Positions 32,836 through 43,026 of a stretch of DNA of 43,026 nucleotides are shown in pieces. The notes below the pieces were generated by a model. That model made no database searches and had not been told where the DNA came from. It saw only the letters and a program-made list of their open reading frames with translations. Within the stretch, counting starts at the first letter, position 1. Each line of letters begins with the position of its first letter. The stretch lies in contig MU619281.1 in the NCBI GenBank assembly GCA_025201805.1, positions 37,944 to 80,969 of the forward strand, in the 5' to 3' direction. This DNA comes from Parasitella parasitica. Taxonomy: Eukaryota > Mucoromycota > Mucoromycetes > Mucorales > Mucoraceae. The translations under genes and the position numbers were made by a program.

Positions 32836-34472
32836 TCAAAAGTGTCTAGGTTGCTTCTCAGCATCAATGTGAATGATCACTTCTTGGACATGAGCACAGT
32901 CTTTTTTTATCGCTAGTCTTACTTTTTGCTCAATTTCATGAGCTCGACTGATAGATAGTCGAGGATTAAGTTGAATAACGAGGTCTAAATGATGAAATGG
33001 TCCAAATTTACGACCACGTACTGAATAGAAATCAAATAAATCATCTTCTTTGTTCTATATATCGTCTTATTAGTCATATTTTCTGTTTTAAATACATTTA
33101 CACTCTACCTTGACAGAGGTAATGATAGATTTAATTTCATCTAATTCTGTTCCACTGATGCTTTCATCCAGTAATTCTCTTGTTGATTGTCGCATAATGT
33201 CTAATCCGCTCTTAAAAATCATACCTGACACAACGATACCTCCCAATGGATCAAAAATAGGCATTCCAGCATAAGAGCCTCCTATCGCCACAAGAGCTAC
33301 AAAGCTAGAATAAGCATCTGATCGATGATGCCTTTTTTTTTTTATAAACATGTTAATGTGTCAAATCAGGCTCTTCAATTGCTATTTATATACCATGCAT
33401 TCGCAATCAGGACATCACTACGTTCAAGTTGACCTACTTTGAGAGCTTGTCGAAAAGAAAAAGAGGGGGTAAGCATACATGATACATACACACATACATA
33501 CATTAAATGTCTATTTTCAGCCACAATAAAGTTTGCAAAATCTTATACTTACTTTTCCGATACAACCACTCCTTAATGGCAACACTTGCTAATGCAAACC
33601 AAGCAGCATTGGGATCTAGTATATTTTGCTGTCGACTTGAATCGTCAGGAGCAGTCGTTGCCGTGGAGGCTACTGTGTCATTTAAAGTTTGAGCAATTTG
33701 ACTGTGTTGTTGATTCCATATATCTAATAGCAAATCAAATGAATGTATGCCGATACCGATGCTCCCCGCTACTAATATAGCAGAGACAGATAAAGAGCCT
33801 AAAGTCTCGTATTTGCCTTTAAAAAAATACATCAGATACTATAGGTATAGAAACCCAATAGACTCACCGTAGCCGTATGGAAATGTGTCGTCTGGTACTT
33901 TTCTTGACATTTTATATGTATATAAAGTAACAAAATCACTTAGAAGATCTGATAGCAGCGATGTTAAATTGCATTGGTTTACTGTGTGACATGGCATTTG
34001 GTAATTACCACTGAATGAATGAGATGCATCTGCTAATAAAGCAGCAGAATTCATAAACCTACGTAAAAAGAGTGAGGTTTGCCGATGAGGCAGCTCGATA
34101 TTGTCGTACATACCAGCCTGCAACCCCTTTAGACACTGTCAATCCGACATTGGAGACAAATCCAATCCAGGTCACTTGCATTCCTTTTTTACCTATGTAT
34201 ATATTGCATATGCGTTCATGACCGAGACTAGCCAAAAAGATTTATTGAGTCTTACTTGAATTTTCGAGCATGGAAGCAAATTCATCGGTATGGACATCAC
34301 TATGCGGTTGTTCTGTTCCCATGAATCGATTGTTGTTTATAACAGGCCTACCCGTATTTAAAGGGGGCAAAACAATGGCCATGCATTTTCTTTTTTTTGA
34401 AAGTAAAGACGTTCTTGATATGGGACGGATGGCCAAGCACTGGCCCTGAATAAAACCGGTTGATCTCAACAT
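32836..34472 (-). CDS. MMT1: Mitochondrial cation-diffusion-facilitator transporter, Mmt1/Mmt2-like
   Basis: Eight exons: 34256-34472, 34114-34192, 34009-34058, 33868-33948, 33553-33816, 33394-33445, 33109-33331, 32836-33054, joining to 394 residues. Residues 1-70 look like a mitochondrial presequence (MLRSTGFIQGQCLAIRPISR). The CDF core follows: VSNVGLTVSKGVAGW, ALLADASHSFSDLLSDFVTL with the first metal-site HxxxD, PYGYGKYETLGSL, and NAWHHRSDAYSS with the second HxxxD. The cytoplasmic-type C-terminal domain holds GRKFGPFHHLDLVIQL and HVQEVIIHID. Yeast Mmt1/2 are held to export iron from mitochondria; other relatives move zinc or manganese. A Ser/Thr/Gln/Asp-rich loop interrupts the membrane region. 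The acceptor of exon 7 is preceded by 11 A. Confidence 0.88.
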
Positions 34473-35455
34473 TATTCACAACCAAGATAAGAAAGAAGTA
34501 TAGGTATATTTTGTGATGATTGTCTCGCATCTATTAAATATTGAACAGTCCCCCAGCTTTATCAGATCTTTCATCTTATCCAGGCATCAGAAGAGAATTG
34601 ATAATTACCAATATTTTTTTGATTGGATCTATTCGTATCCGTGTTACAAGCACAGAGACAGGTCAGCAAAACGTGGAATTGTGCCAAATGTTTAGAATGC
34701 TATACATGAATTTTCATACTAATGAAGATACAATCGACTATATATCAAAATTACGCATGAGTTAGTCAAAGCTTCATATTTATCATATAAATTAAACAAT
34801 AAAGCTCATTTGATTTACAATTAGGATTCGTATTTGGTCTAGAACTAAATCATTCAAAGAAAAAGATCACCACGATAATAGTTGCATTATCATTTTGCTG
34901 TTGATATCCAACTATAAATGATCTTCGTACTAATTCTTTTGTTTTGGCCAAGCACGCAAAAACTTTTTATTTGGCATATTCATCAACGTTCGTTACTAGC
35001 CAGCATTTTTTATTATAGAAAGATAAATTTGTGCTATTTTACGATATGTCTATTTGCTTACAATCCGCCTTCATATGTGTCAATATACCCATGTCCTATT
35101 TCTCATCAATGTAGATGTTCTTTGTCCGATGCATTTGGTAACATTAGATCTTGCATGTAAACAGGTTACATGAAATGACAGCAAACTAACTCAAAATCTT
35201 GGTGATGCCTAATTTGATTTCATGCATTGTGTGTATTCATCTGGTTCCGGCGTCATGAGGAAAGCATACTTGTAGCACAAAGAGTAATTATGATTGCATA
35301 GCCCAAATATAGGAACAGAGCGAGCCTTTTACAATAATGTGCATTTGTTGTTTGTTGCAAGATTATCGGTATTTCAACATATTGCAGATTTGACCACTCA
35401 TAAATCTTTGCATAGCAATGATATATTCTTTACTGTTTTGTCATCCATTGCTCTG
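34473..35455. other. Intergenic region with a possible coding fragment
   Basis: About 980 bp between divergent genes. A plus-strand frame at 34541-34765 reads IGSIRIRVTSTETGQQNVEL and looks more protein-like than its surroundings, but no family, partner exon or clear start could be assigned. Another frame (34918-35160) is hydrophobic and Cys-containing without a motif. Confidence 0.3.
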
Positions 35456-36190
35456 ATGTCGACATTATATTATTTGCTGGAGCAATTAAAAGGTATATAT
35501 TCTCTCGTTCAAAACTTCTTTTGGGCATTCACCAACAGATAATTCTCTATACAGATAACCCGATCAATTGGGTACTGACAGCAGTAATACTTATTCTCTT
35601 TATGGAAGAATCAAAATAATCAAAACTGAAGCAATATCTCATATGTAGGTCCTGATTTATATATTACGCTACTTTACAATTCCAAATCAATCTCTGCATA
35701 TTCTGGCGAAACACCCTCAAGTTCTCGTCTTCAAAAATTACACGCCTGTCGATCTTTTGCCTTATAACGGAAGGAATAATTCTCGCATTTTGATGGGCGT
35801 TAATGGCTCTGTGTATGATGTTACCCAAGGCCAGAACTTTTACGGACCTGGTCAGTTCATTCGCCTTAAATGACATAACACAAATTTTTTACTAATATTG
35901 GGCAAACAGGAGGCCCTTATGCCAACTTTGCAGGCCACGACGCGTCACGAGGATTAGCCAAGAACTCGTTTGATGAATGCATGATGGTGGATCCACATGG
36001 GCCTATAGATAGACTTGAAGATCTAGAAGCGGATGATTGGGGTTCTTTAAGAGAATGGGTAAAATCAATTTATTATAAAATAAATAGCAGTAAATTGATT
36101 ATTTTCGTCGGCAAACGGTAGGAGGCTCTATTCGCGGGCAAATATCTGTTAGTTGGTAAATTGGTTGAAAACAATAGTGAACAGCAATAA
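35456..36190 (+). CDS. DAP1: Dap1/PGRMC-type haem-binding membrane protein
   Basis: Five exons: 35456-35492, 35555-35583 (29 nt), 35649-35850, 35910-36058, 36122-36190, joining to 161 residues. A single membrane helix (INWVLTAVLIYILRYF) is followed by the cytochrome-b5-like MAPR domain: NYTPVDLLPYNG, ILMGVNGSVYDVTQGQNFYG, then GPYANFAGHDASRGLA and the closing GKYLLVGKL. The tyrosines and the Lys-Tyr pair that hold haem in PGRMC1 are all present. In fungi Dap1 supports ergosterol synthesis through Cyp51. The first two exons were found by matching the helix across two introns; they are short and lie in no long frame. The stop lies 22 bp from the UDP-glucuronate decarboxylase stop on the other strand. 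Confidence 0.88.
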
Positions 36191-36212
36191 ATTTTTATTT
36201 TTCTACATGATA

Positions 36213-37587
36213 TCAGATAGACCCTTCTTCTACTTGTAATTTAAACCAATCTACAGTTTCCTGTAAACCTTGTTTCACGGAAAATCCTGGCTCCCAACCC
36301 AAATACTTTTTAGCTCTAGCAATATCCGGTTTGCGTTTTTTAGGATCATCCAATGCTGCAGGCAAAAACTTGATATCGACACTCTCGGGCGATAAAGGAG
36401 GGATCAGTACCATTTCCCTAATCATGTCGGCAAAGTTTTTGATCGTGTATTCCTCAGGGTTACCCAAATTGACAGGTTCACTGTAGTTTTTGTTCATCAA
36501 CAATATAAGCCCATCGACTAAATCATGCACGTATTGAAAGGACCTTGTTTGTGATCCATCGCCATACAACGTCAAGGATTCACCTTTAATGGCTTGCATA
36601 ATGAAATTACTCACAACTCGACCATCGGCTGGTGACATTCTGGGACCTGAATAGCACACACACACACACACAAAAAAAAGGAGTGAGATAACTTACAATA
36701 TCTATTGAATACGATGTTTACCGAATGTACTATAAATACAAACGCATCAGTCATACTGTTTGAAGAAGCTGTAAAGAGACTTACTTGAAAATACGAGCCA
36801 CACGAACATCCACATCATTCTGTCTCATATAAGCATAGGTCAATGTTTCTGCAATACGTTTACCTTCATCGTAGCAGGCTCTGGGACCGATTGGATTCAC
36901 ATGGCCCCAATAAGTTTCTTTCTGAGGATGTTCTTCAGGATCACCATATACCTCTTTTTTTTTTTTTTTTTCCAATGTTTGGCATCAATGTTGAGGAGAA
37001 AGGAAATATGTTGATTACTTACCTGAAGTAGACGTCAGCAGAAAACGGGCTTTTGTACGTTTTGCAAGACCTAGCATATTGATAGTTCCCATAACACTCG
37101 TCTTTACAGTCTTTGTTGGATTGTATTGATAGTGAGGAGGCGAGGCAGGACAAGCTAAATGATAAATCTGCGACACTTCAATCATAAACGGATCCACAAC
37201 ATCATGACGCACTAATTCAAAATGGGGATGACCTATCCAATGCTGAACATTGCGCTTTGAGCCTGTAAAGAAATTGTCCAGTACAATGACTTCGTGGCCC
37301 ATATACATCAGGCGGTCTACTAAATGAGAGCCGACGAAACCCGCACCACCAGTGACCAAAATGCGCTTGCGATCAGAAGGTCTTAGCTGCTTTACAGGTG
37401 GGTAGGATGTGATTGTCTTGTACACTAGTAGGCCTGCTGCTTCATCTATTTCTCGGTCATTTTGTTGTTTGGGAAGGTATAAGTCACGTAGATAGCTAAG
37501 TTGTGCATCTGAGCCAGCAATTGCATGGCCAACAGAAGTGACATGCTTTTTCGTAGGTAAATCAGTAGAAGAAGACAAAGAGGCCAT
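36213..37587 (-). CDS. UXS1: UDP-glucuronate decarboxylase (UDP-xylose synthase)
   Basis: Makes UDP-xylose from UDP-glucuronate with bound NAD. Four exons, 37023-37587, 36785-36953, 36722-36729 (8 nt) and 36213-36646, give 391 residues. The Rossmann signature is [19 protein letters not shown]. Also visible are [32 protein letters not shown], the substrate loop [14 protein letters not shown], the catalytic Tyr-x-x-x-Lys in [18 protein letters not shown], and [13 protein letters not shown]. There is no membrane anchor at the N-terminus, so it is probably cytosolic. The microexon supplies the Thr-Phe of NTFGPRM; skipping it breaks the frame. The acceptor of exon 2 directly follows 17 A. The intron before exon 4 contains a (CA)9 run. 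The Met at 37587 was chosen; the frame upstream is a polyphenylalanine artefact of a T26 run. Confidence 0.93.
36655..36672. repeat. (CA)9 microsatellite in UXS1 intron
   Basis: A perfect CA run on the plus strand within the intron 36647-36721, read as TG just upstream of the 3' splice site on the transcribed strand. Confidence 0.95.
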
Positions 37588-37639
37588 CTTGTTCTCGTTT
37601 TTTTTTTGTGTGCGTTCAGAAGAGGAGAAAAAAAAGGAG

Positions 37640-37665
37640 AAAAAAAAAAAAAAAAAAAAAAAAAA
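37640..37665. repeat. A26 homopolymer in UXS1 leader
   Basis: Twenty-six A on the plus strand, that is a T26 tract 53-78 bp upstream of the UXS1 start codon on the transcribed strand. Confidence 0.9.
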
Positions 37666-37702
37666 GAAACGCAAGTTAAAATGTCATGAGGAGGTTTTAT
37701 TT

Positions 37703-38536
37703 TTAACAGCATCCACCTGAAGAACTGGAACCATTGATTTTTGCAGGCGATTCCAGCTTGACTTCCTCCCGTTGGCGAGTCTGTTGGGCTTGTGTATCGA
37801 TTAGCCTCTTTTTGATATCTCTGTCGAATGCGTGTTACTATCAGTTGCGCAAACAGACAATAGTGCCTTACCTGGCCAAGTCGAAAAAGGCTTCCTCAAC
37901 TCCAATGTTTGCCTTGGCGCTTGTCTCCATGAATCGAATTTCTAGTTCTTTTGCTAATGTCTGGCCTTGCTCAGTAGAGACAACCTAGTCTATGCTTAGT
38001 TTTATTTATCACAGAGACATAGCAAACAACCTACTCTTTTATCTTCCATATCGCACTTGTTACCAATGAGGATCTTGTTGACTCCTTCGCTAGCATGTTG
38101 CTCAATATTTGAAAACCAGTTTCTTACGTCTGCCATATATGTTGGTGTGTTTTTTACTACCACAAAATAAAGAAAACACTTACTTCCAAAAGATTTATCA
38201 TCTGTAACATCATAAACCAATAAAATGCCCATGGCACCACGATAATACGCTGCATTTGTCTGTTAGTATATGTCGAGCAGCAGCAACAGCAAACATACCA
38301 GTGGTAATAGTACGGAATCTTTCTTGTCCAGCAGTGTCCCAAATCTGGAGCTTTATTCTCTTTCCATCGAGTTCAATAGTACGAATCTTAAAATCAATGC
38401 CAATAGTGGTGATGAAAGATGGTGTAAAAGAGTCATCAGAGAAACGAAGCAAGAGGCAGCTTTTACCAACTCCAGAATCACCGATTAATAAGAGCTTTAT
38501 AAGATAATCGTAAGAAGCGCTTTTTGCAGTTGCCAT
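37703..38536 (-). CDS. SEC4: Rab GTPase, Sec4/Ypt2/Rab8 subfamily
   Basis: Drives post-Golgi vesicles to sites of exocytosis, in fungi the hyphal tip or bud. Five exons: 38299-38536, 38184-38249, 38035-38129, 37872-37984, 37703-37820, joining to 209 residues. GTP-binding motifs are complete: P-loop GDSGVGKS, the effector region [45 protein letters not shown] and ETSAK. The chain ends in GGCC for double geranylgeranylation. The opening [20 protein letters not shown] is the Sec4/Ypt2 form. The C-terminal variable region ([17 protein letters not shown]) is the usual targeting tail. A (GT)n run lies just upstream of the start on the plus strand. The gene is head-to-tail with UXS1. Confidence 0.95.
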
Positions 38537-40019
38537 AGTAATAACAATATTAACAGAGTGAAAAGAGAAAAAGTGTGTGTGTGTGTGTTTACTCAACTGT
38601 TGAAATAGAAAAAGGGGGAACACAAGATGAGCTTGAATGATACGCAAGCAGTTATTGGTTTATCGTATTTGCAGTTTACCTTTCTGTTGCAGGAATGCCT
38701 GCTGGCTGAAAAGGGGGAGTATGTTCAATCATAGTTGCCTGGACAGCGCAAGCAAAATAAAGGCTCTTGCTATGCAAGTCTCAAGTATCGTAAGCAGTTA
38801 TTAAGCACTACAGCTATATACCGGTGATACACAAAATCATCCTTCTCCTCTACCATATACATTTAACTGAATTTTATTTGGATTTGCATGAAATATCACG
38901 TTCTCCTAAGCATATATATGATAGCATTATACTGAATAGTTATCAACGTAGCTTGGTTTCTGATGCACAAATTATCGAGTGTATTTGAAAAATAGGAGGG
39001 CCAAAACTATGGCATACATCAATTAAACTTTATCTTGCTACCTGAATTTGTATCTACTGAGACTATGTCGATAAACACATTGGCAACTTTATATGCTTTT
39101 GAGAATAACTTCATCGCTTTCAGGATACATATGCATATACAAACACCGAGAGATGGCCATTCCAGAAGCAAAAATCTTCAAAAAATAGTTGCCCCTTAAA
39201 AAACATGATAATCACGTTGTATCACCTTCCATCCACATCGTTACCTGACGTTGGTCATTCACAATAATGTCAAGCACATCTAAATTAGCTGAATCAATAC
39301 ATCATACCGTATTTTCTCAACAGAACACCAAATTATGACATTCATTTCTTGATTTTATCGCGTTATCGTCCGTTCAAAGCGCTCAAAAACACACAAAACA
39401 AACGCTCTCGGTCCATAGATTCTATCTGATACATTTCTGCGGTTTTTTCAGATGTTGATTTCAACTCGATTTTTGCCTTGAGAAATTCGTCCAAAAATTC
39501 GAATTTTGATTAACGTAGTTTTTCAGCCGAAAAACGAGACTCTTTACTAAGGTTTTTATGATAGACATAAGCACTCCTGGGTTATATCTGTACACTCAAT
39601 CTGCTTGTTTGAAATTGTGAAACTAACTACTCGAATTTCAATCAAAAAACGGGAACACGTATTTTATGTATATATCATGGCGATTGGTACACTTACTCAA
39701 GATCAAAAAACAGTGTTATATAGAGCACAAGAAAATAAATCATCCGTATTACTGAAGCTTCTAATGTCAATAATGAGTCTTTTTTTTTTTTTTTTGTAAT
39801 AATTATTGAGAGATTGATTTTGAGAAAATGGAACGTTGATCCTATTCTGTTGACTTCATGCCGATCGACACTCTACGATAATACACTCGCTCACAAGTAC
39901 TGTCCAATCTACTTTTACATAATACAGGATGATTGGTTTCTAATTTTTGACAAATTTATGCTACTTGTATAGAAACACAACTGCTAAATCACGCTTTGTT
40001 GTTTATACAGAAAAAACAA
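38537..40019. other. Gene-poor intergenic region
   Basis: About 1.5 kb. It contains a GT repeat near 38574-38587 in the Rab leader. Beyond about 38700 it is AT-rich with an unassigned 64-codon plus-strand frame (39605-39799) that ends in polyphenylalanine from a T run. No gene was supported. Confidence 0.45.
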
Positions 40020-41558
40020 TTAGTAAATGTTTCTTCCAAATGTTTGATTCCATTTTAAAAGTTCATTTATATCTTTTTCCCAACCAGCACCATCACTGAT
40101 ATGTGTCACGCAAGGAATTGGGTATTTCGACGTCCTCACCTAACAGCTTTTTTAAAATATGATCTTTTATATATTCGGGGCATCATCCAATTTTACCTTG
40201 ACATATTCTCCTTTATGCAGCATGAAAATTTCTTGGCCATCGATAGAAACCTCAATTTGACTACGACTTTTCTCGCCAATCTTTTTTTTACAAGAGAATT
40301 AGTGCTGTTCCATGTATAAGATAAGTGCTAATTCTACCTTCAGTTCTATATTTGAGCTCGGCGGTAGCAATACAGTTCTGAACGATAAAGAACGAGGACA
40401 GATAGGTGTCAATACAAGGCTTTGAACGCTTGGATGTACAATAGGACCGCCAGCTGATAAAGAGTAAGCTGTAGATCCTGTTGGAGTAGAGACAATTAAG
40501 CCGTCCGCAACACATTCCGTCAAATATTGTTCATCCACAAAGCAATCGATGGTTGTTAGATGTGGAAATCTGCCACGATGCAGCGTTACCTCATTCATCA
40601 CTTGTCTGTCATCTACTTCCACACCGCCGACCTCGATCCTTTTACCGCTGGGTTGATGCAGAGAACAAAATAGTCGCATTCTCATCATAAGCCCAACTTT
40701 TCCTGCAATCATATCGTCCAAGACATGTCTAAATTTTTCGAATCCTGCAGGGTTTTGGAATGGTGGATCAGTGGATGTGCGCTTTAAAATGTAGATAAAC
40801 GGCTTACGGTAGGACATCAAGAAACAAAGAGTTCCGAGGGAAAAGCTCACTACTGGAGGTGCTGCTTTAGGAAACAACGATGATAAATGAAGCATTGTGC
40901 CATCGCCGCCAAGTGTCACTGCAAAATCCACCGTACGAGTGTAATCCTCCTTTCGACTTTTCTCAATGACATGAACAAACGGGAGCTCCTTCTGGAATTG
41001 CTCTGCTACCTCTGGCTCTACAATGATGTTCATATGAGGTTGCGACTGATGGACCCAACTTTTTGGCAAAATCAGTCAATTACAGGGCTCTTTGGGTAGA
41101 ATGCACACCCGTTACTTACTTTGCAACCTCCACCAACGCCTTTTCAGTTTTTATGTCGTTTGGCTTCTTGACAATCAGCACATTGTTTGGTTTCTGGCCC
41201 CATCTCAAAGCATACTGTCCCCTGTAGTATGTCAATCATCATAGACCAGCCTAGAAAACTTGAGAATTTACCCATATGTGCTTCCAGGAACCTGTACTAT
41301 GTCTCCAGGTCGACGAGCTTCCAACAGGTCATTATCCTTCTCGGTTGAAACTAGATCAGAAAGATATGAGTGTGCTGTTTCGAAGTAGAGACTGCATGAA
41401 TTACTTTGCTCTTTTGATAGGCTTAATCCAACCTTGTCAGGTAAAGTTGACGTTTTTCTCAGCAGACCAGTATTATAAAATCGGCTAATAACACATTTGC
41501 TGTGCAATGAGCTAGCATTTACAACAAAGCAAGCATTCGATTGAAGTAAACGTATCAT
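40020..41558 (-). CDS. POS5: NAD(H) kinase, Pos5-like, probably mitochondrial
   Basis: Phosphorylates NAD(H) to NADP(H). Five exons, 41272-41558, 41120-41221, 40338-41058, 40197-40280, 40020-40139, give 437 residues; yeast Pos5 has about 414. The first ~35 residues ([18 protein letters not shown] onward) are basic and hydroxylated with no acidic residue, like a mitochondrial presequence. The catalytic GGDGTM is at about 180-185. The second signature [19 protein letters not shown] and then [17 protein letters not shown] are intact. The last exon supplies the usual ending (SKYPIPCV, then a Trp-Asn near the stop). Reading through the intron 40140-40196 gives a false stop after DAPNI. The exon 4 acceptor follows eight A. 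The organelle is inferred only from the N-terminus. Confidence 0.92.
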
Positions 41559-43026
41559 TGACAAAAAAAAAGAGATATGTATAAAAAGAGGAAAGAGAAA
41601 TTGATAGCTATTGGTTTTTATTGGGATAGTAATGCAACTTATCAACAGGGCCAGTTAAATCGCCTGTGACTCAAAAGCACGTCAAATTGGAGTTACTGAG
41701 AGTTATTGTCGCCTGAATCAATGACATTGGCGAGATCAAATGAATTGTGTTAGTTTGTAAAAGGTTTTGATACTTTCAATGTGTATTACTCAATCACATT
41801 TCAATTACTTGCAAAATAAATAGGGCTATTGCATACATTTCCAGTTCAACGTTTGATAGCTGCCCAATTGCACCTATTTCTGTACCATTGGCCTTATTCT
41901 ATATAAAAAGATGGATAGTCATTAGTTTTATATTTAAATGATCCATCAAATACAATTACATATGCAATATTAATTGCAAACTCGACTTCCTTATTGGATG
42001 TGATGATTGTGAGCTTTCATCTTTATTAACGGCATCTTCCTCAGTTACTTGACGCAAATATTTGTTTAAACGTGTTGTTATAACAGCTATTATTTGTATA
42101 ATTTCAATTTATTCTGAGATAAAATGAGATATCAAGTAGATGGACGTAACTTTAAGCTCTTAATAAACTAACTCTTTCCCTGTGCATTTGCAACACTTCA
42201 CAAATTTCCACTGACATTTCATTGAGAACTGGATTGCTTTTCGTAAAGATAGCTTAGTACACCATTTCGGATAGCCTTTGGCATGCACAACAACATGTAG
42301 AAGCTACAAATATATGTTTGAATCACATTTATTTTACTGGTTTTCATAGCTCCAAATATGTCAGAAAATCATTCTAACCAAACTTTCAGGGACTTCTTGT
42401 CTGCATCCATGAGTTCCTCATGCCATTTTTCAAAAGAATCTTTGTGTTGCAGAAGGGATCCTCGTAGAGTTAGTGAGTTTGGCCTGGTGGTATGCTCAGA
42501 AAGCTCTACAGAACATGTCAAAAATAAACAAAATGTAGAATGTTATACAAGCATTAATTATCACGTTTTTGTCCCTTATAAAATCTTAAACTCGTTTTCA
42601 TTGGTGATGTGAAATTTTCAACTATCGATCGACGTTGATGTCAAGGTCGATGACCCCTTTAAAAAACCATTGAATTCTCTTCGACTACATGTTCTCTTTC
42701 AAAACCGCAAGACAGATGCCCTGAATCTTACCTGGTCAAAAACTTTCGTTTAGGAGCTTCAGGATTCGTTGAAGAAGGATTATTTCAGGACAAATTACTT
42801 TGTTATTGCACAGTAATAGGAGCAAATAGGTACTGTAAACTATTAAATTTTCACAAACGCTTTCAATAATTTTTGATGATTGGTGATTCGATCTAAAGGT
42901 GCTGTTTTTGTGAAATACATTCACCATGATGATCTGCATTCCACTTCTAGATTCATCCAGTTACCTTAAATTGATATAAACTACATATGCGCACAGATAA
43001 TAAGATGTGCAATACAGATTTATACT
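41559..43026. other. Right-edge region with unjoined coding-like fragments
   Basis: Holds the NAD(H) kinase promoter side and, further right, minus-strand stretches that look coding (listed separately). The last 500 bases have no supported gene, though an upstream part of the same minus-strand locus could lie there or beyond the window. Confidence 0.4.
41794..42505 (-). pseudogene. Possible decayed or unresolved minus-strand gene
   Basis: Four stretches look like protein: 42384-42505 (LSEHTTRPNSLTLRGSLLQ, then SFEKWHEELMDADKK), 42173-42284 (MPKAIRNGVLSYLYEK and, one base out of frame, NPVLNEMSVEICEVLQMHRE), 41962-42086 (AVITTRLNKYLRQVTEEDA), and 41794-41898 (IGQLSNVELEMYAIALFIL). Each is bordered by plausible AG or GT signals, but phases do not agree and a one-base shift occurs at a run of four A (42238-42241). 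Either the gene is broken, the sequence has an error, or my exon choices are wrong. The family is not recognised. Confidence 0.25.

Noticed and set aside
37588-37674. Upstream Met of UXS1 giving a polyphenylalanine leader
   Set aside because: The Phe run is the translation of a T26 homopolymer. The Met at 37587 begins a normal N-terminus.
1-43026. tRNA, rRNA, CRISPR arrays and intact transposons
   Set aside because: Looked for cloverleaf-like tracts, regularly spaced repeats, reverse transcriptase or transposase motifs and terminal repeats by eye; none was convincing.

Overview
This window looks like nuclear DNA of an early-diverging filamentous fungus, most likely a Mucoromycota (Mucorales-type) species. 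It is AT-rich with homopolymer runs and CAA/CAG-coded glutamine tracts. Genes are densely split by introns of about 50-70 nt with GTAAGT/GTATGT-like donors and CTAAC/CTGAC-like branch sites. Several protein types present are ones I associate with animals and basal fungi rather than yeasts (a BRAT1 homologue, an AGTRAP-like protein, an SH3-WW-PH-RhoGAP). I cannot name the species. Seventeen spliced or intronless protein genes were rebuilt by hand from frame, conserved motifs and splice signals; exon phases add up to complete reading frames in every one. No rRNA, tRNA, CRISPR array or intact transposon was seen.

Left third (1-20 kb). A large Rax2-type polarity landmark gene with a cytoplasmic SH3 domain (minus) sits head-to-head, 320 bp apart, with an SH3-WW-PH-RhoGAP gene (plus), so two cell-polarity genes share one promoter region. 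Then come four minus-strand genes: a bHLH factor, a BRAT1-like HEAT-repeat protein ending in Asp-Cys-Tyr, a forkhead factor, and a 2-oxoglutarate/Fe(II) oxygenase. After a 1.7 kb stretch with no clear gene comes a small six-exon AGTRAP-like membrane protein gene (minus).

Middle (20-32 kb). An unrecognised basic RG-tailed protein (plus) is followed by a ten-exon pyruvate kinase (minus) that contains a GC-AG intron. An RWDD1/Gir2 homologue (plus) and an RCC1-repeat protein (plus) come next; the latter meets a Mrp51-type mitochondrial ribosomal protein gene (minus) tail-to-tail with 21 bp between stops. A Dma1/CHFR-type FHA-RING ubiquitin ligase (plus) and a polyglutamine orphan protein (plus) follow.

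Right third (32-43 kb). An Mmt1/2-type mitochondrial cation-efflux transporter (minus) is followed by a Dap1/PGRMC haem-binding protein (plus). The latter is again tail-to-tail, with 22 bp between stops, with UDP-glucuronate decarboxylase (minus). A Sec4/Rab8 GTPase (minus) and a Pos5-like NAD(H) kinase (minus) come next. The last 1.4 kb holds coding-like but unjoinable fragments on the minus strand that may be a decayed or unresolved gene.

The genes are not one pathway. The themes that recur are polarity and secretion (Rax2, RhoGAP, Sec4), mitochondrial function (Mrp51, Mmt, Pos5) and central or wall carbohydrate metabolism (pyruvate kinase, UDP-xylose formation). The most unusual sequence-level features are two separate 8-nt microexons, the GC-AG intron, acceptor sites preceded by A-tracts, and the BRAT1 homologue with its conserved tail.
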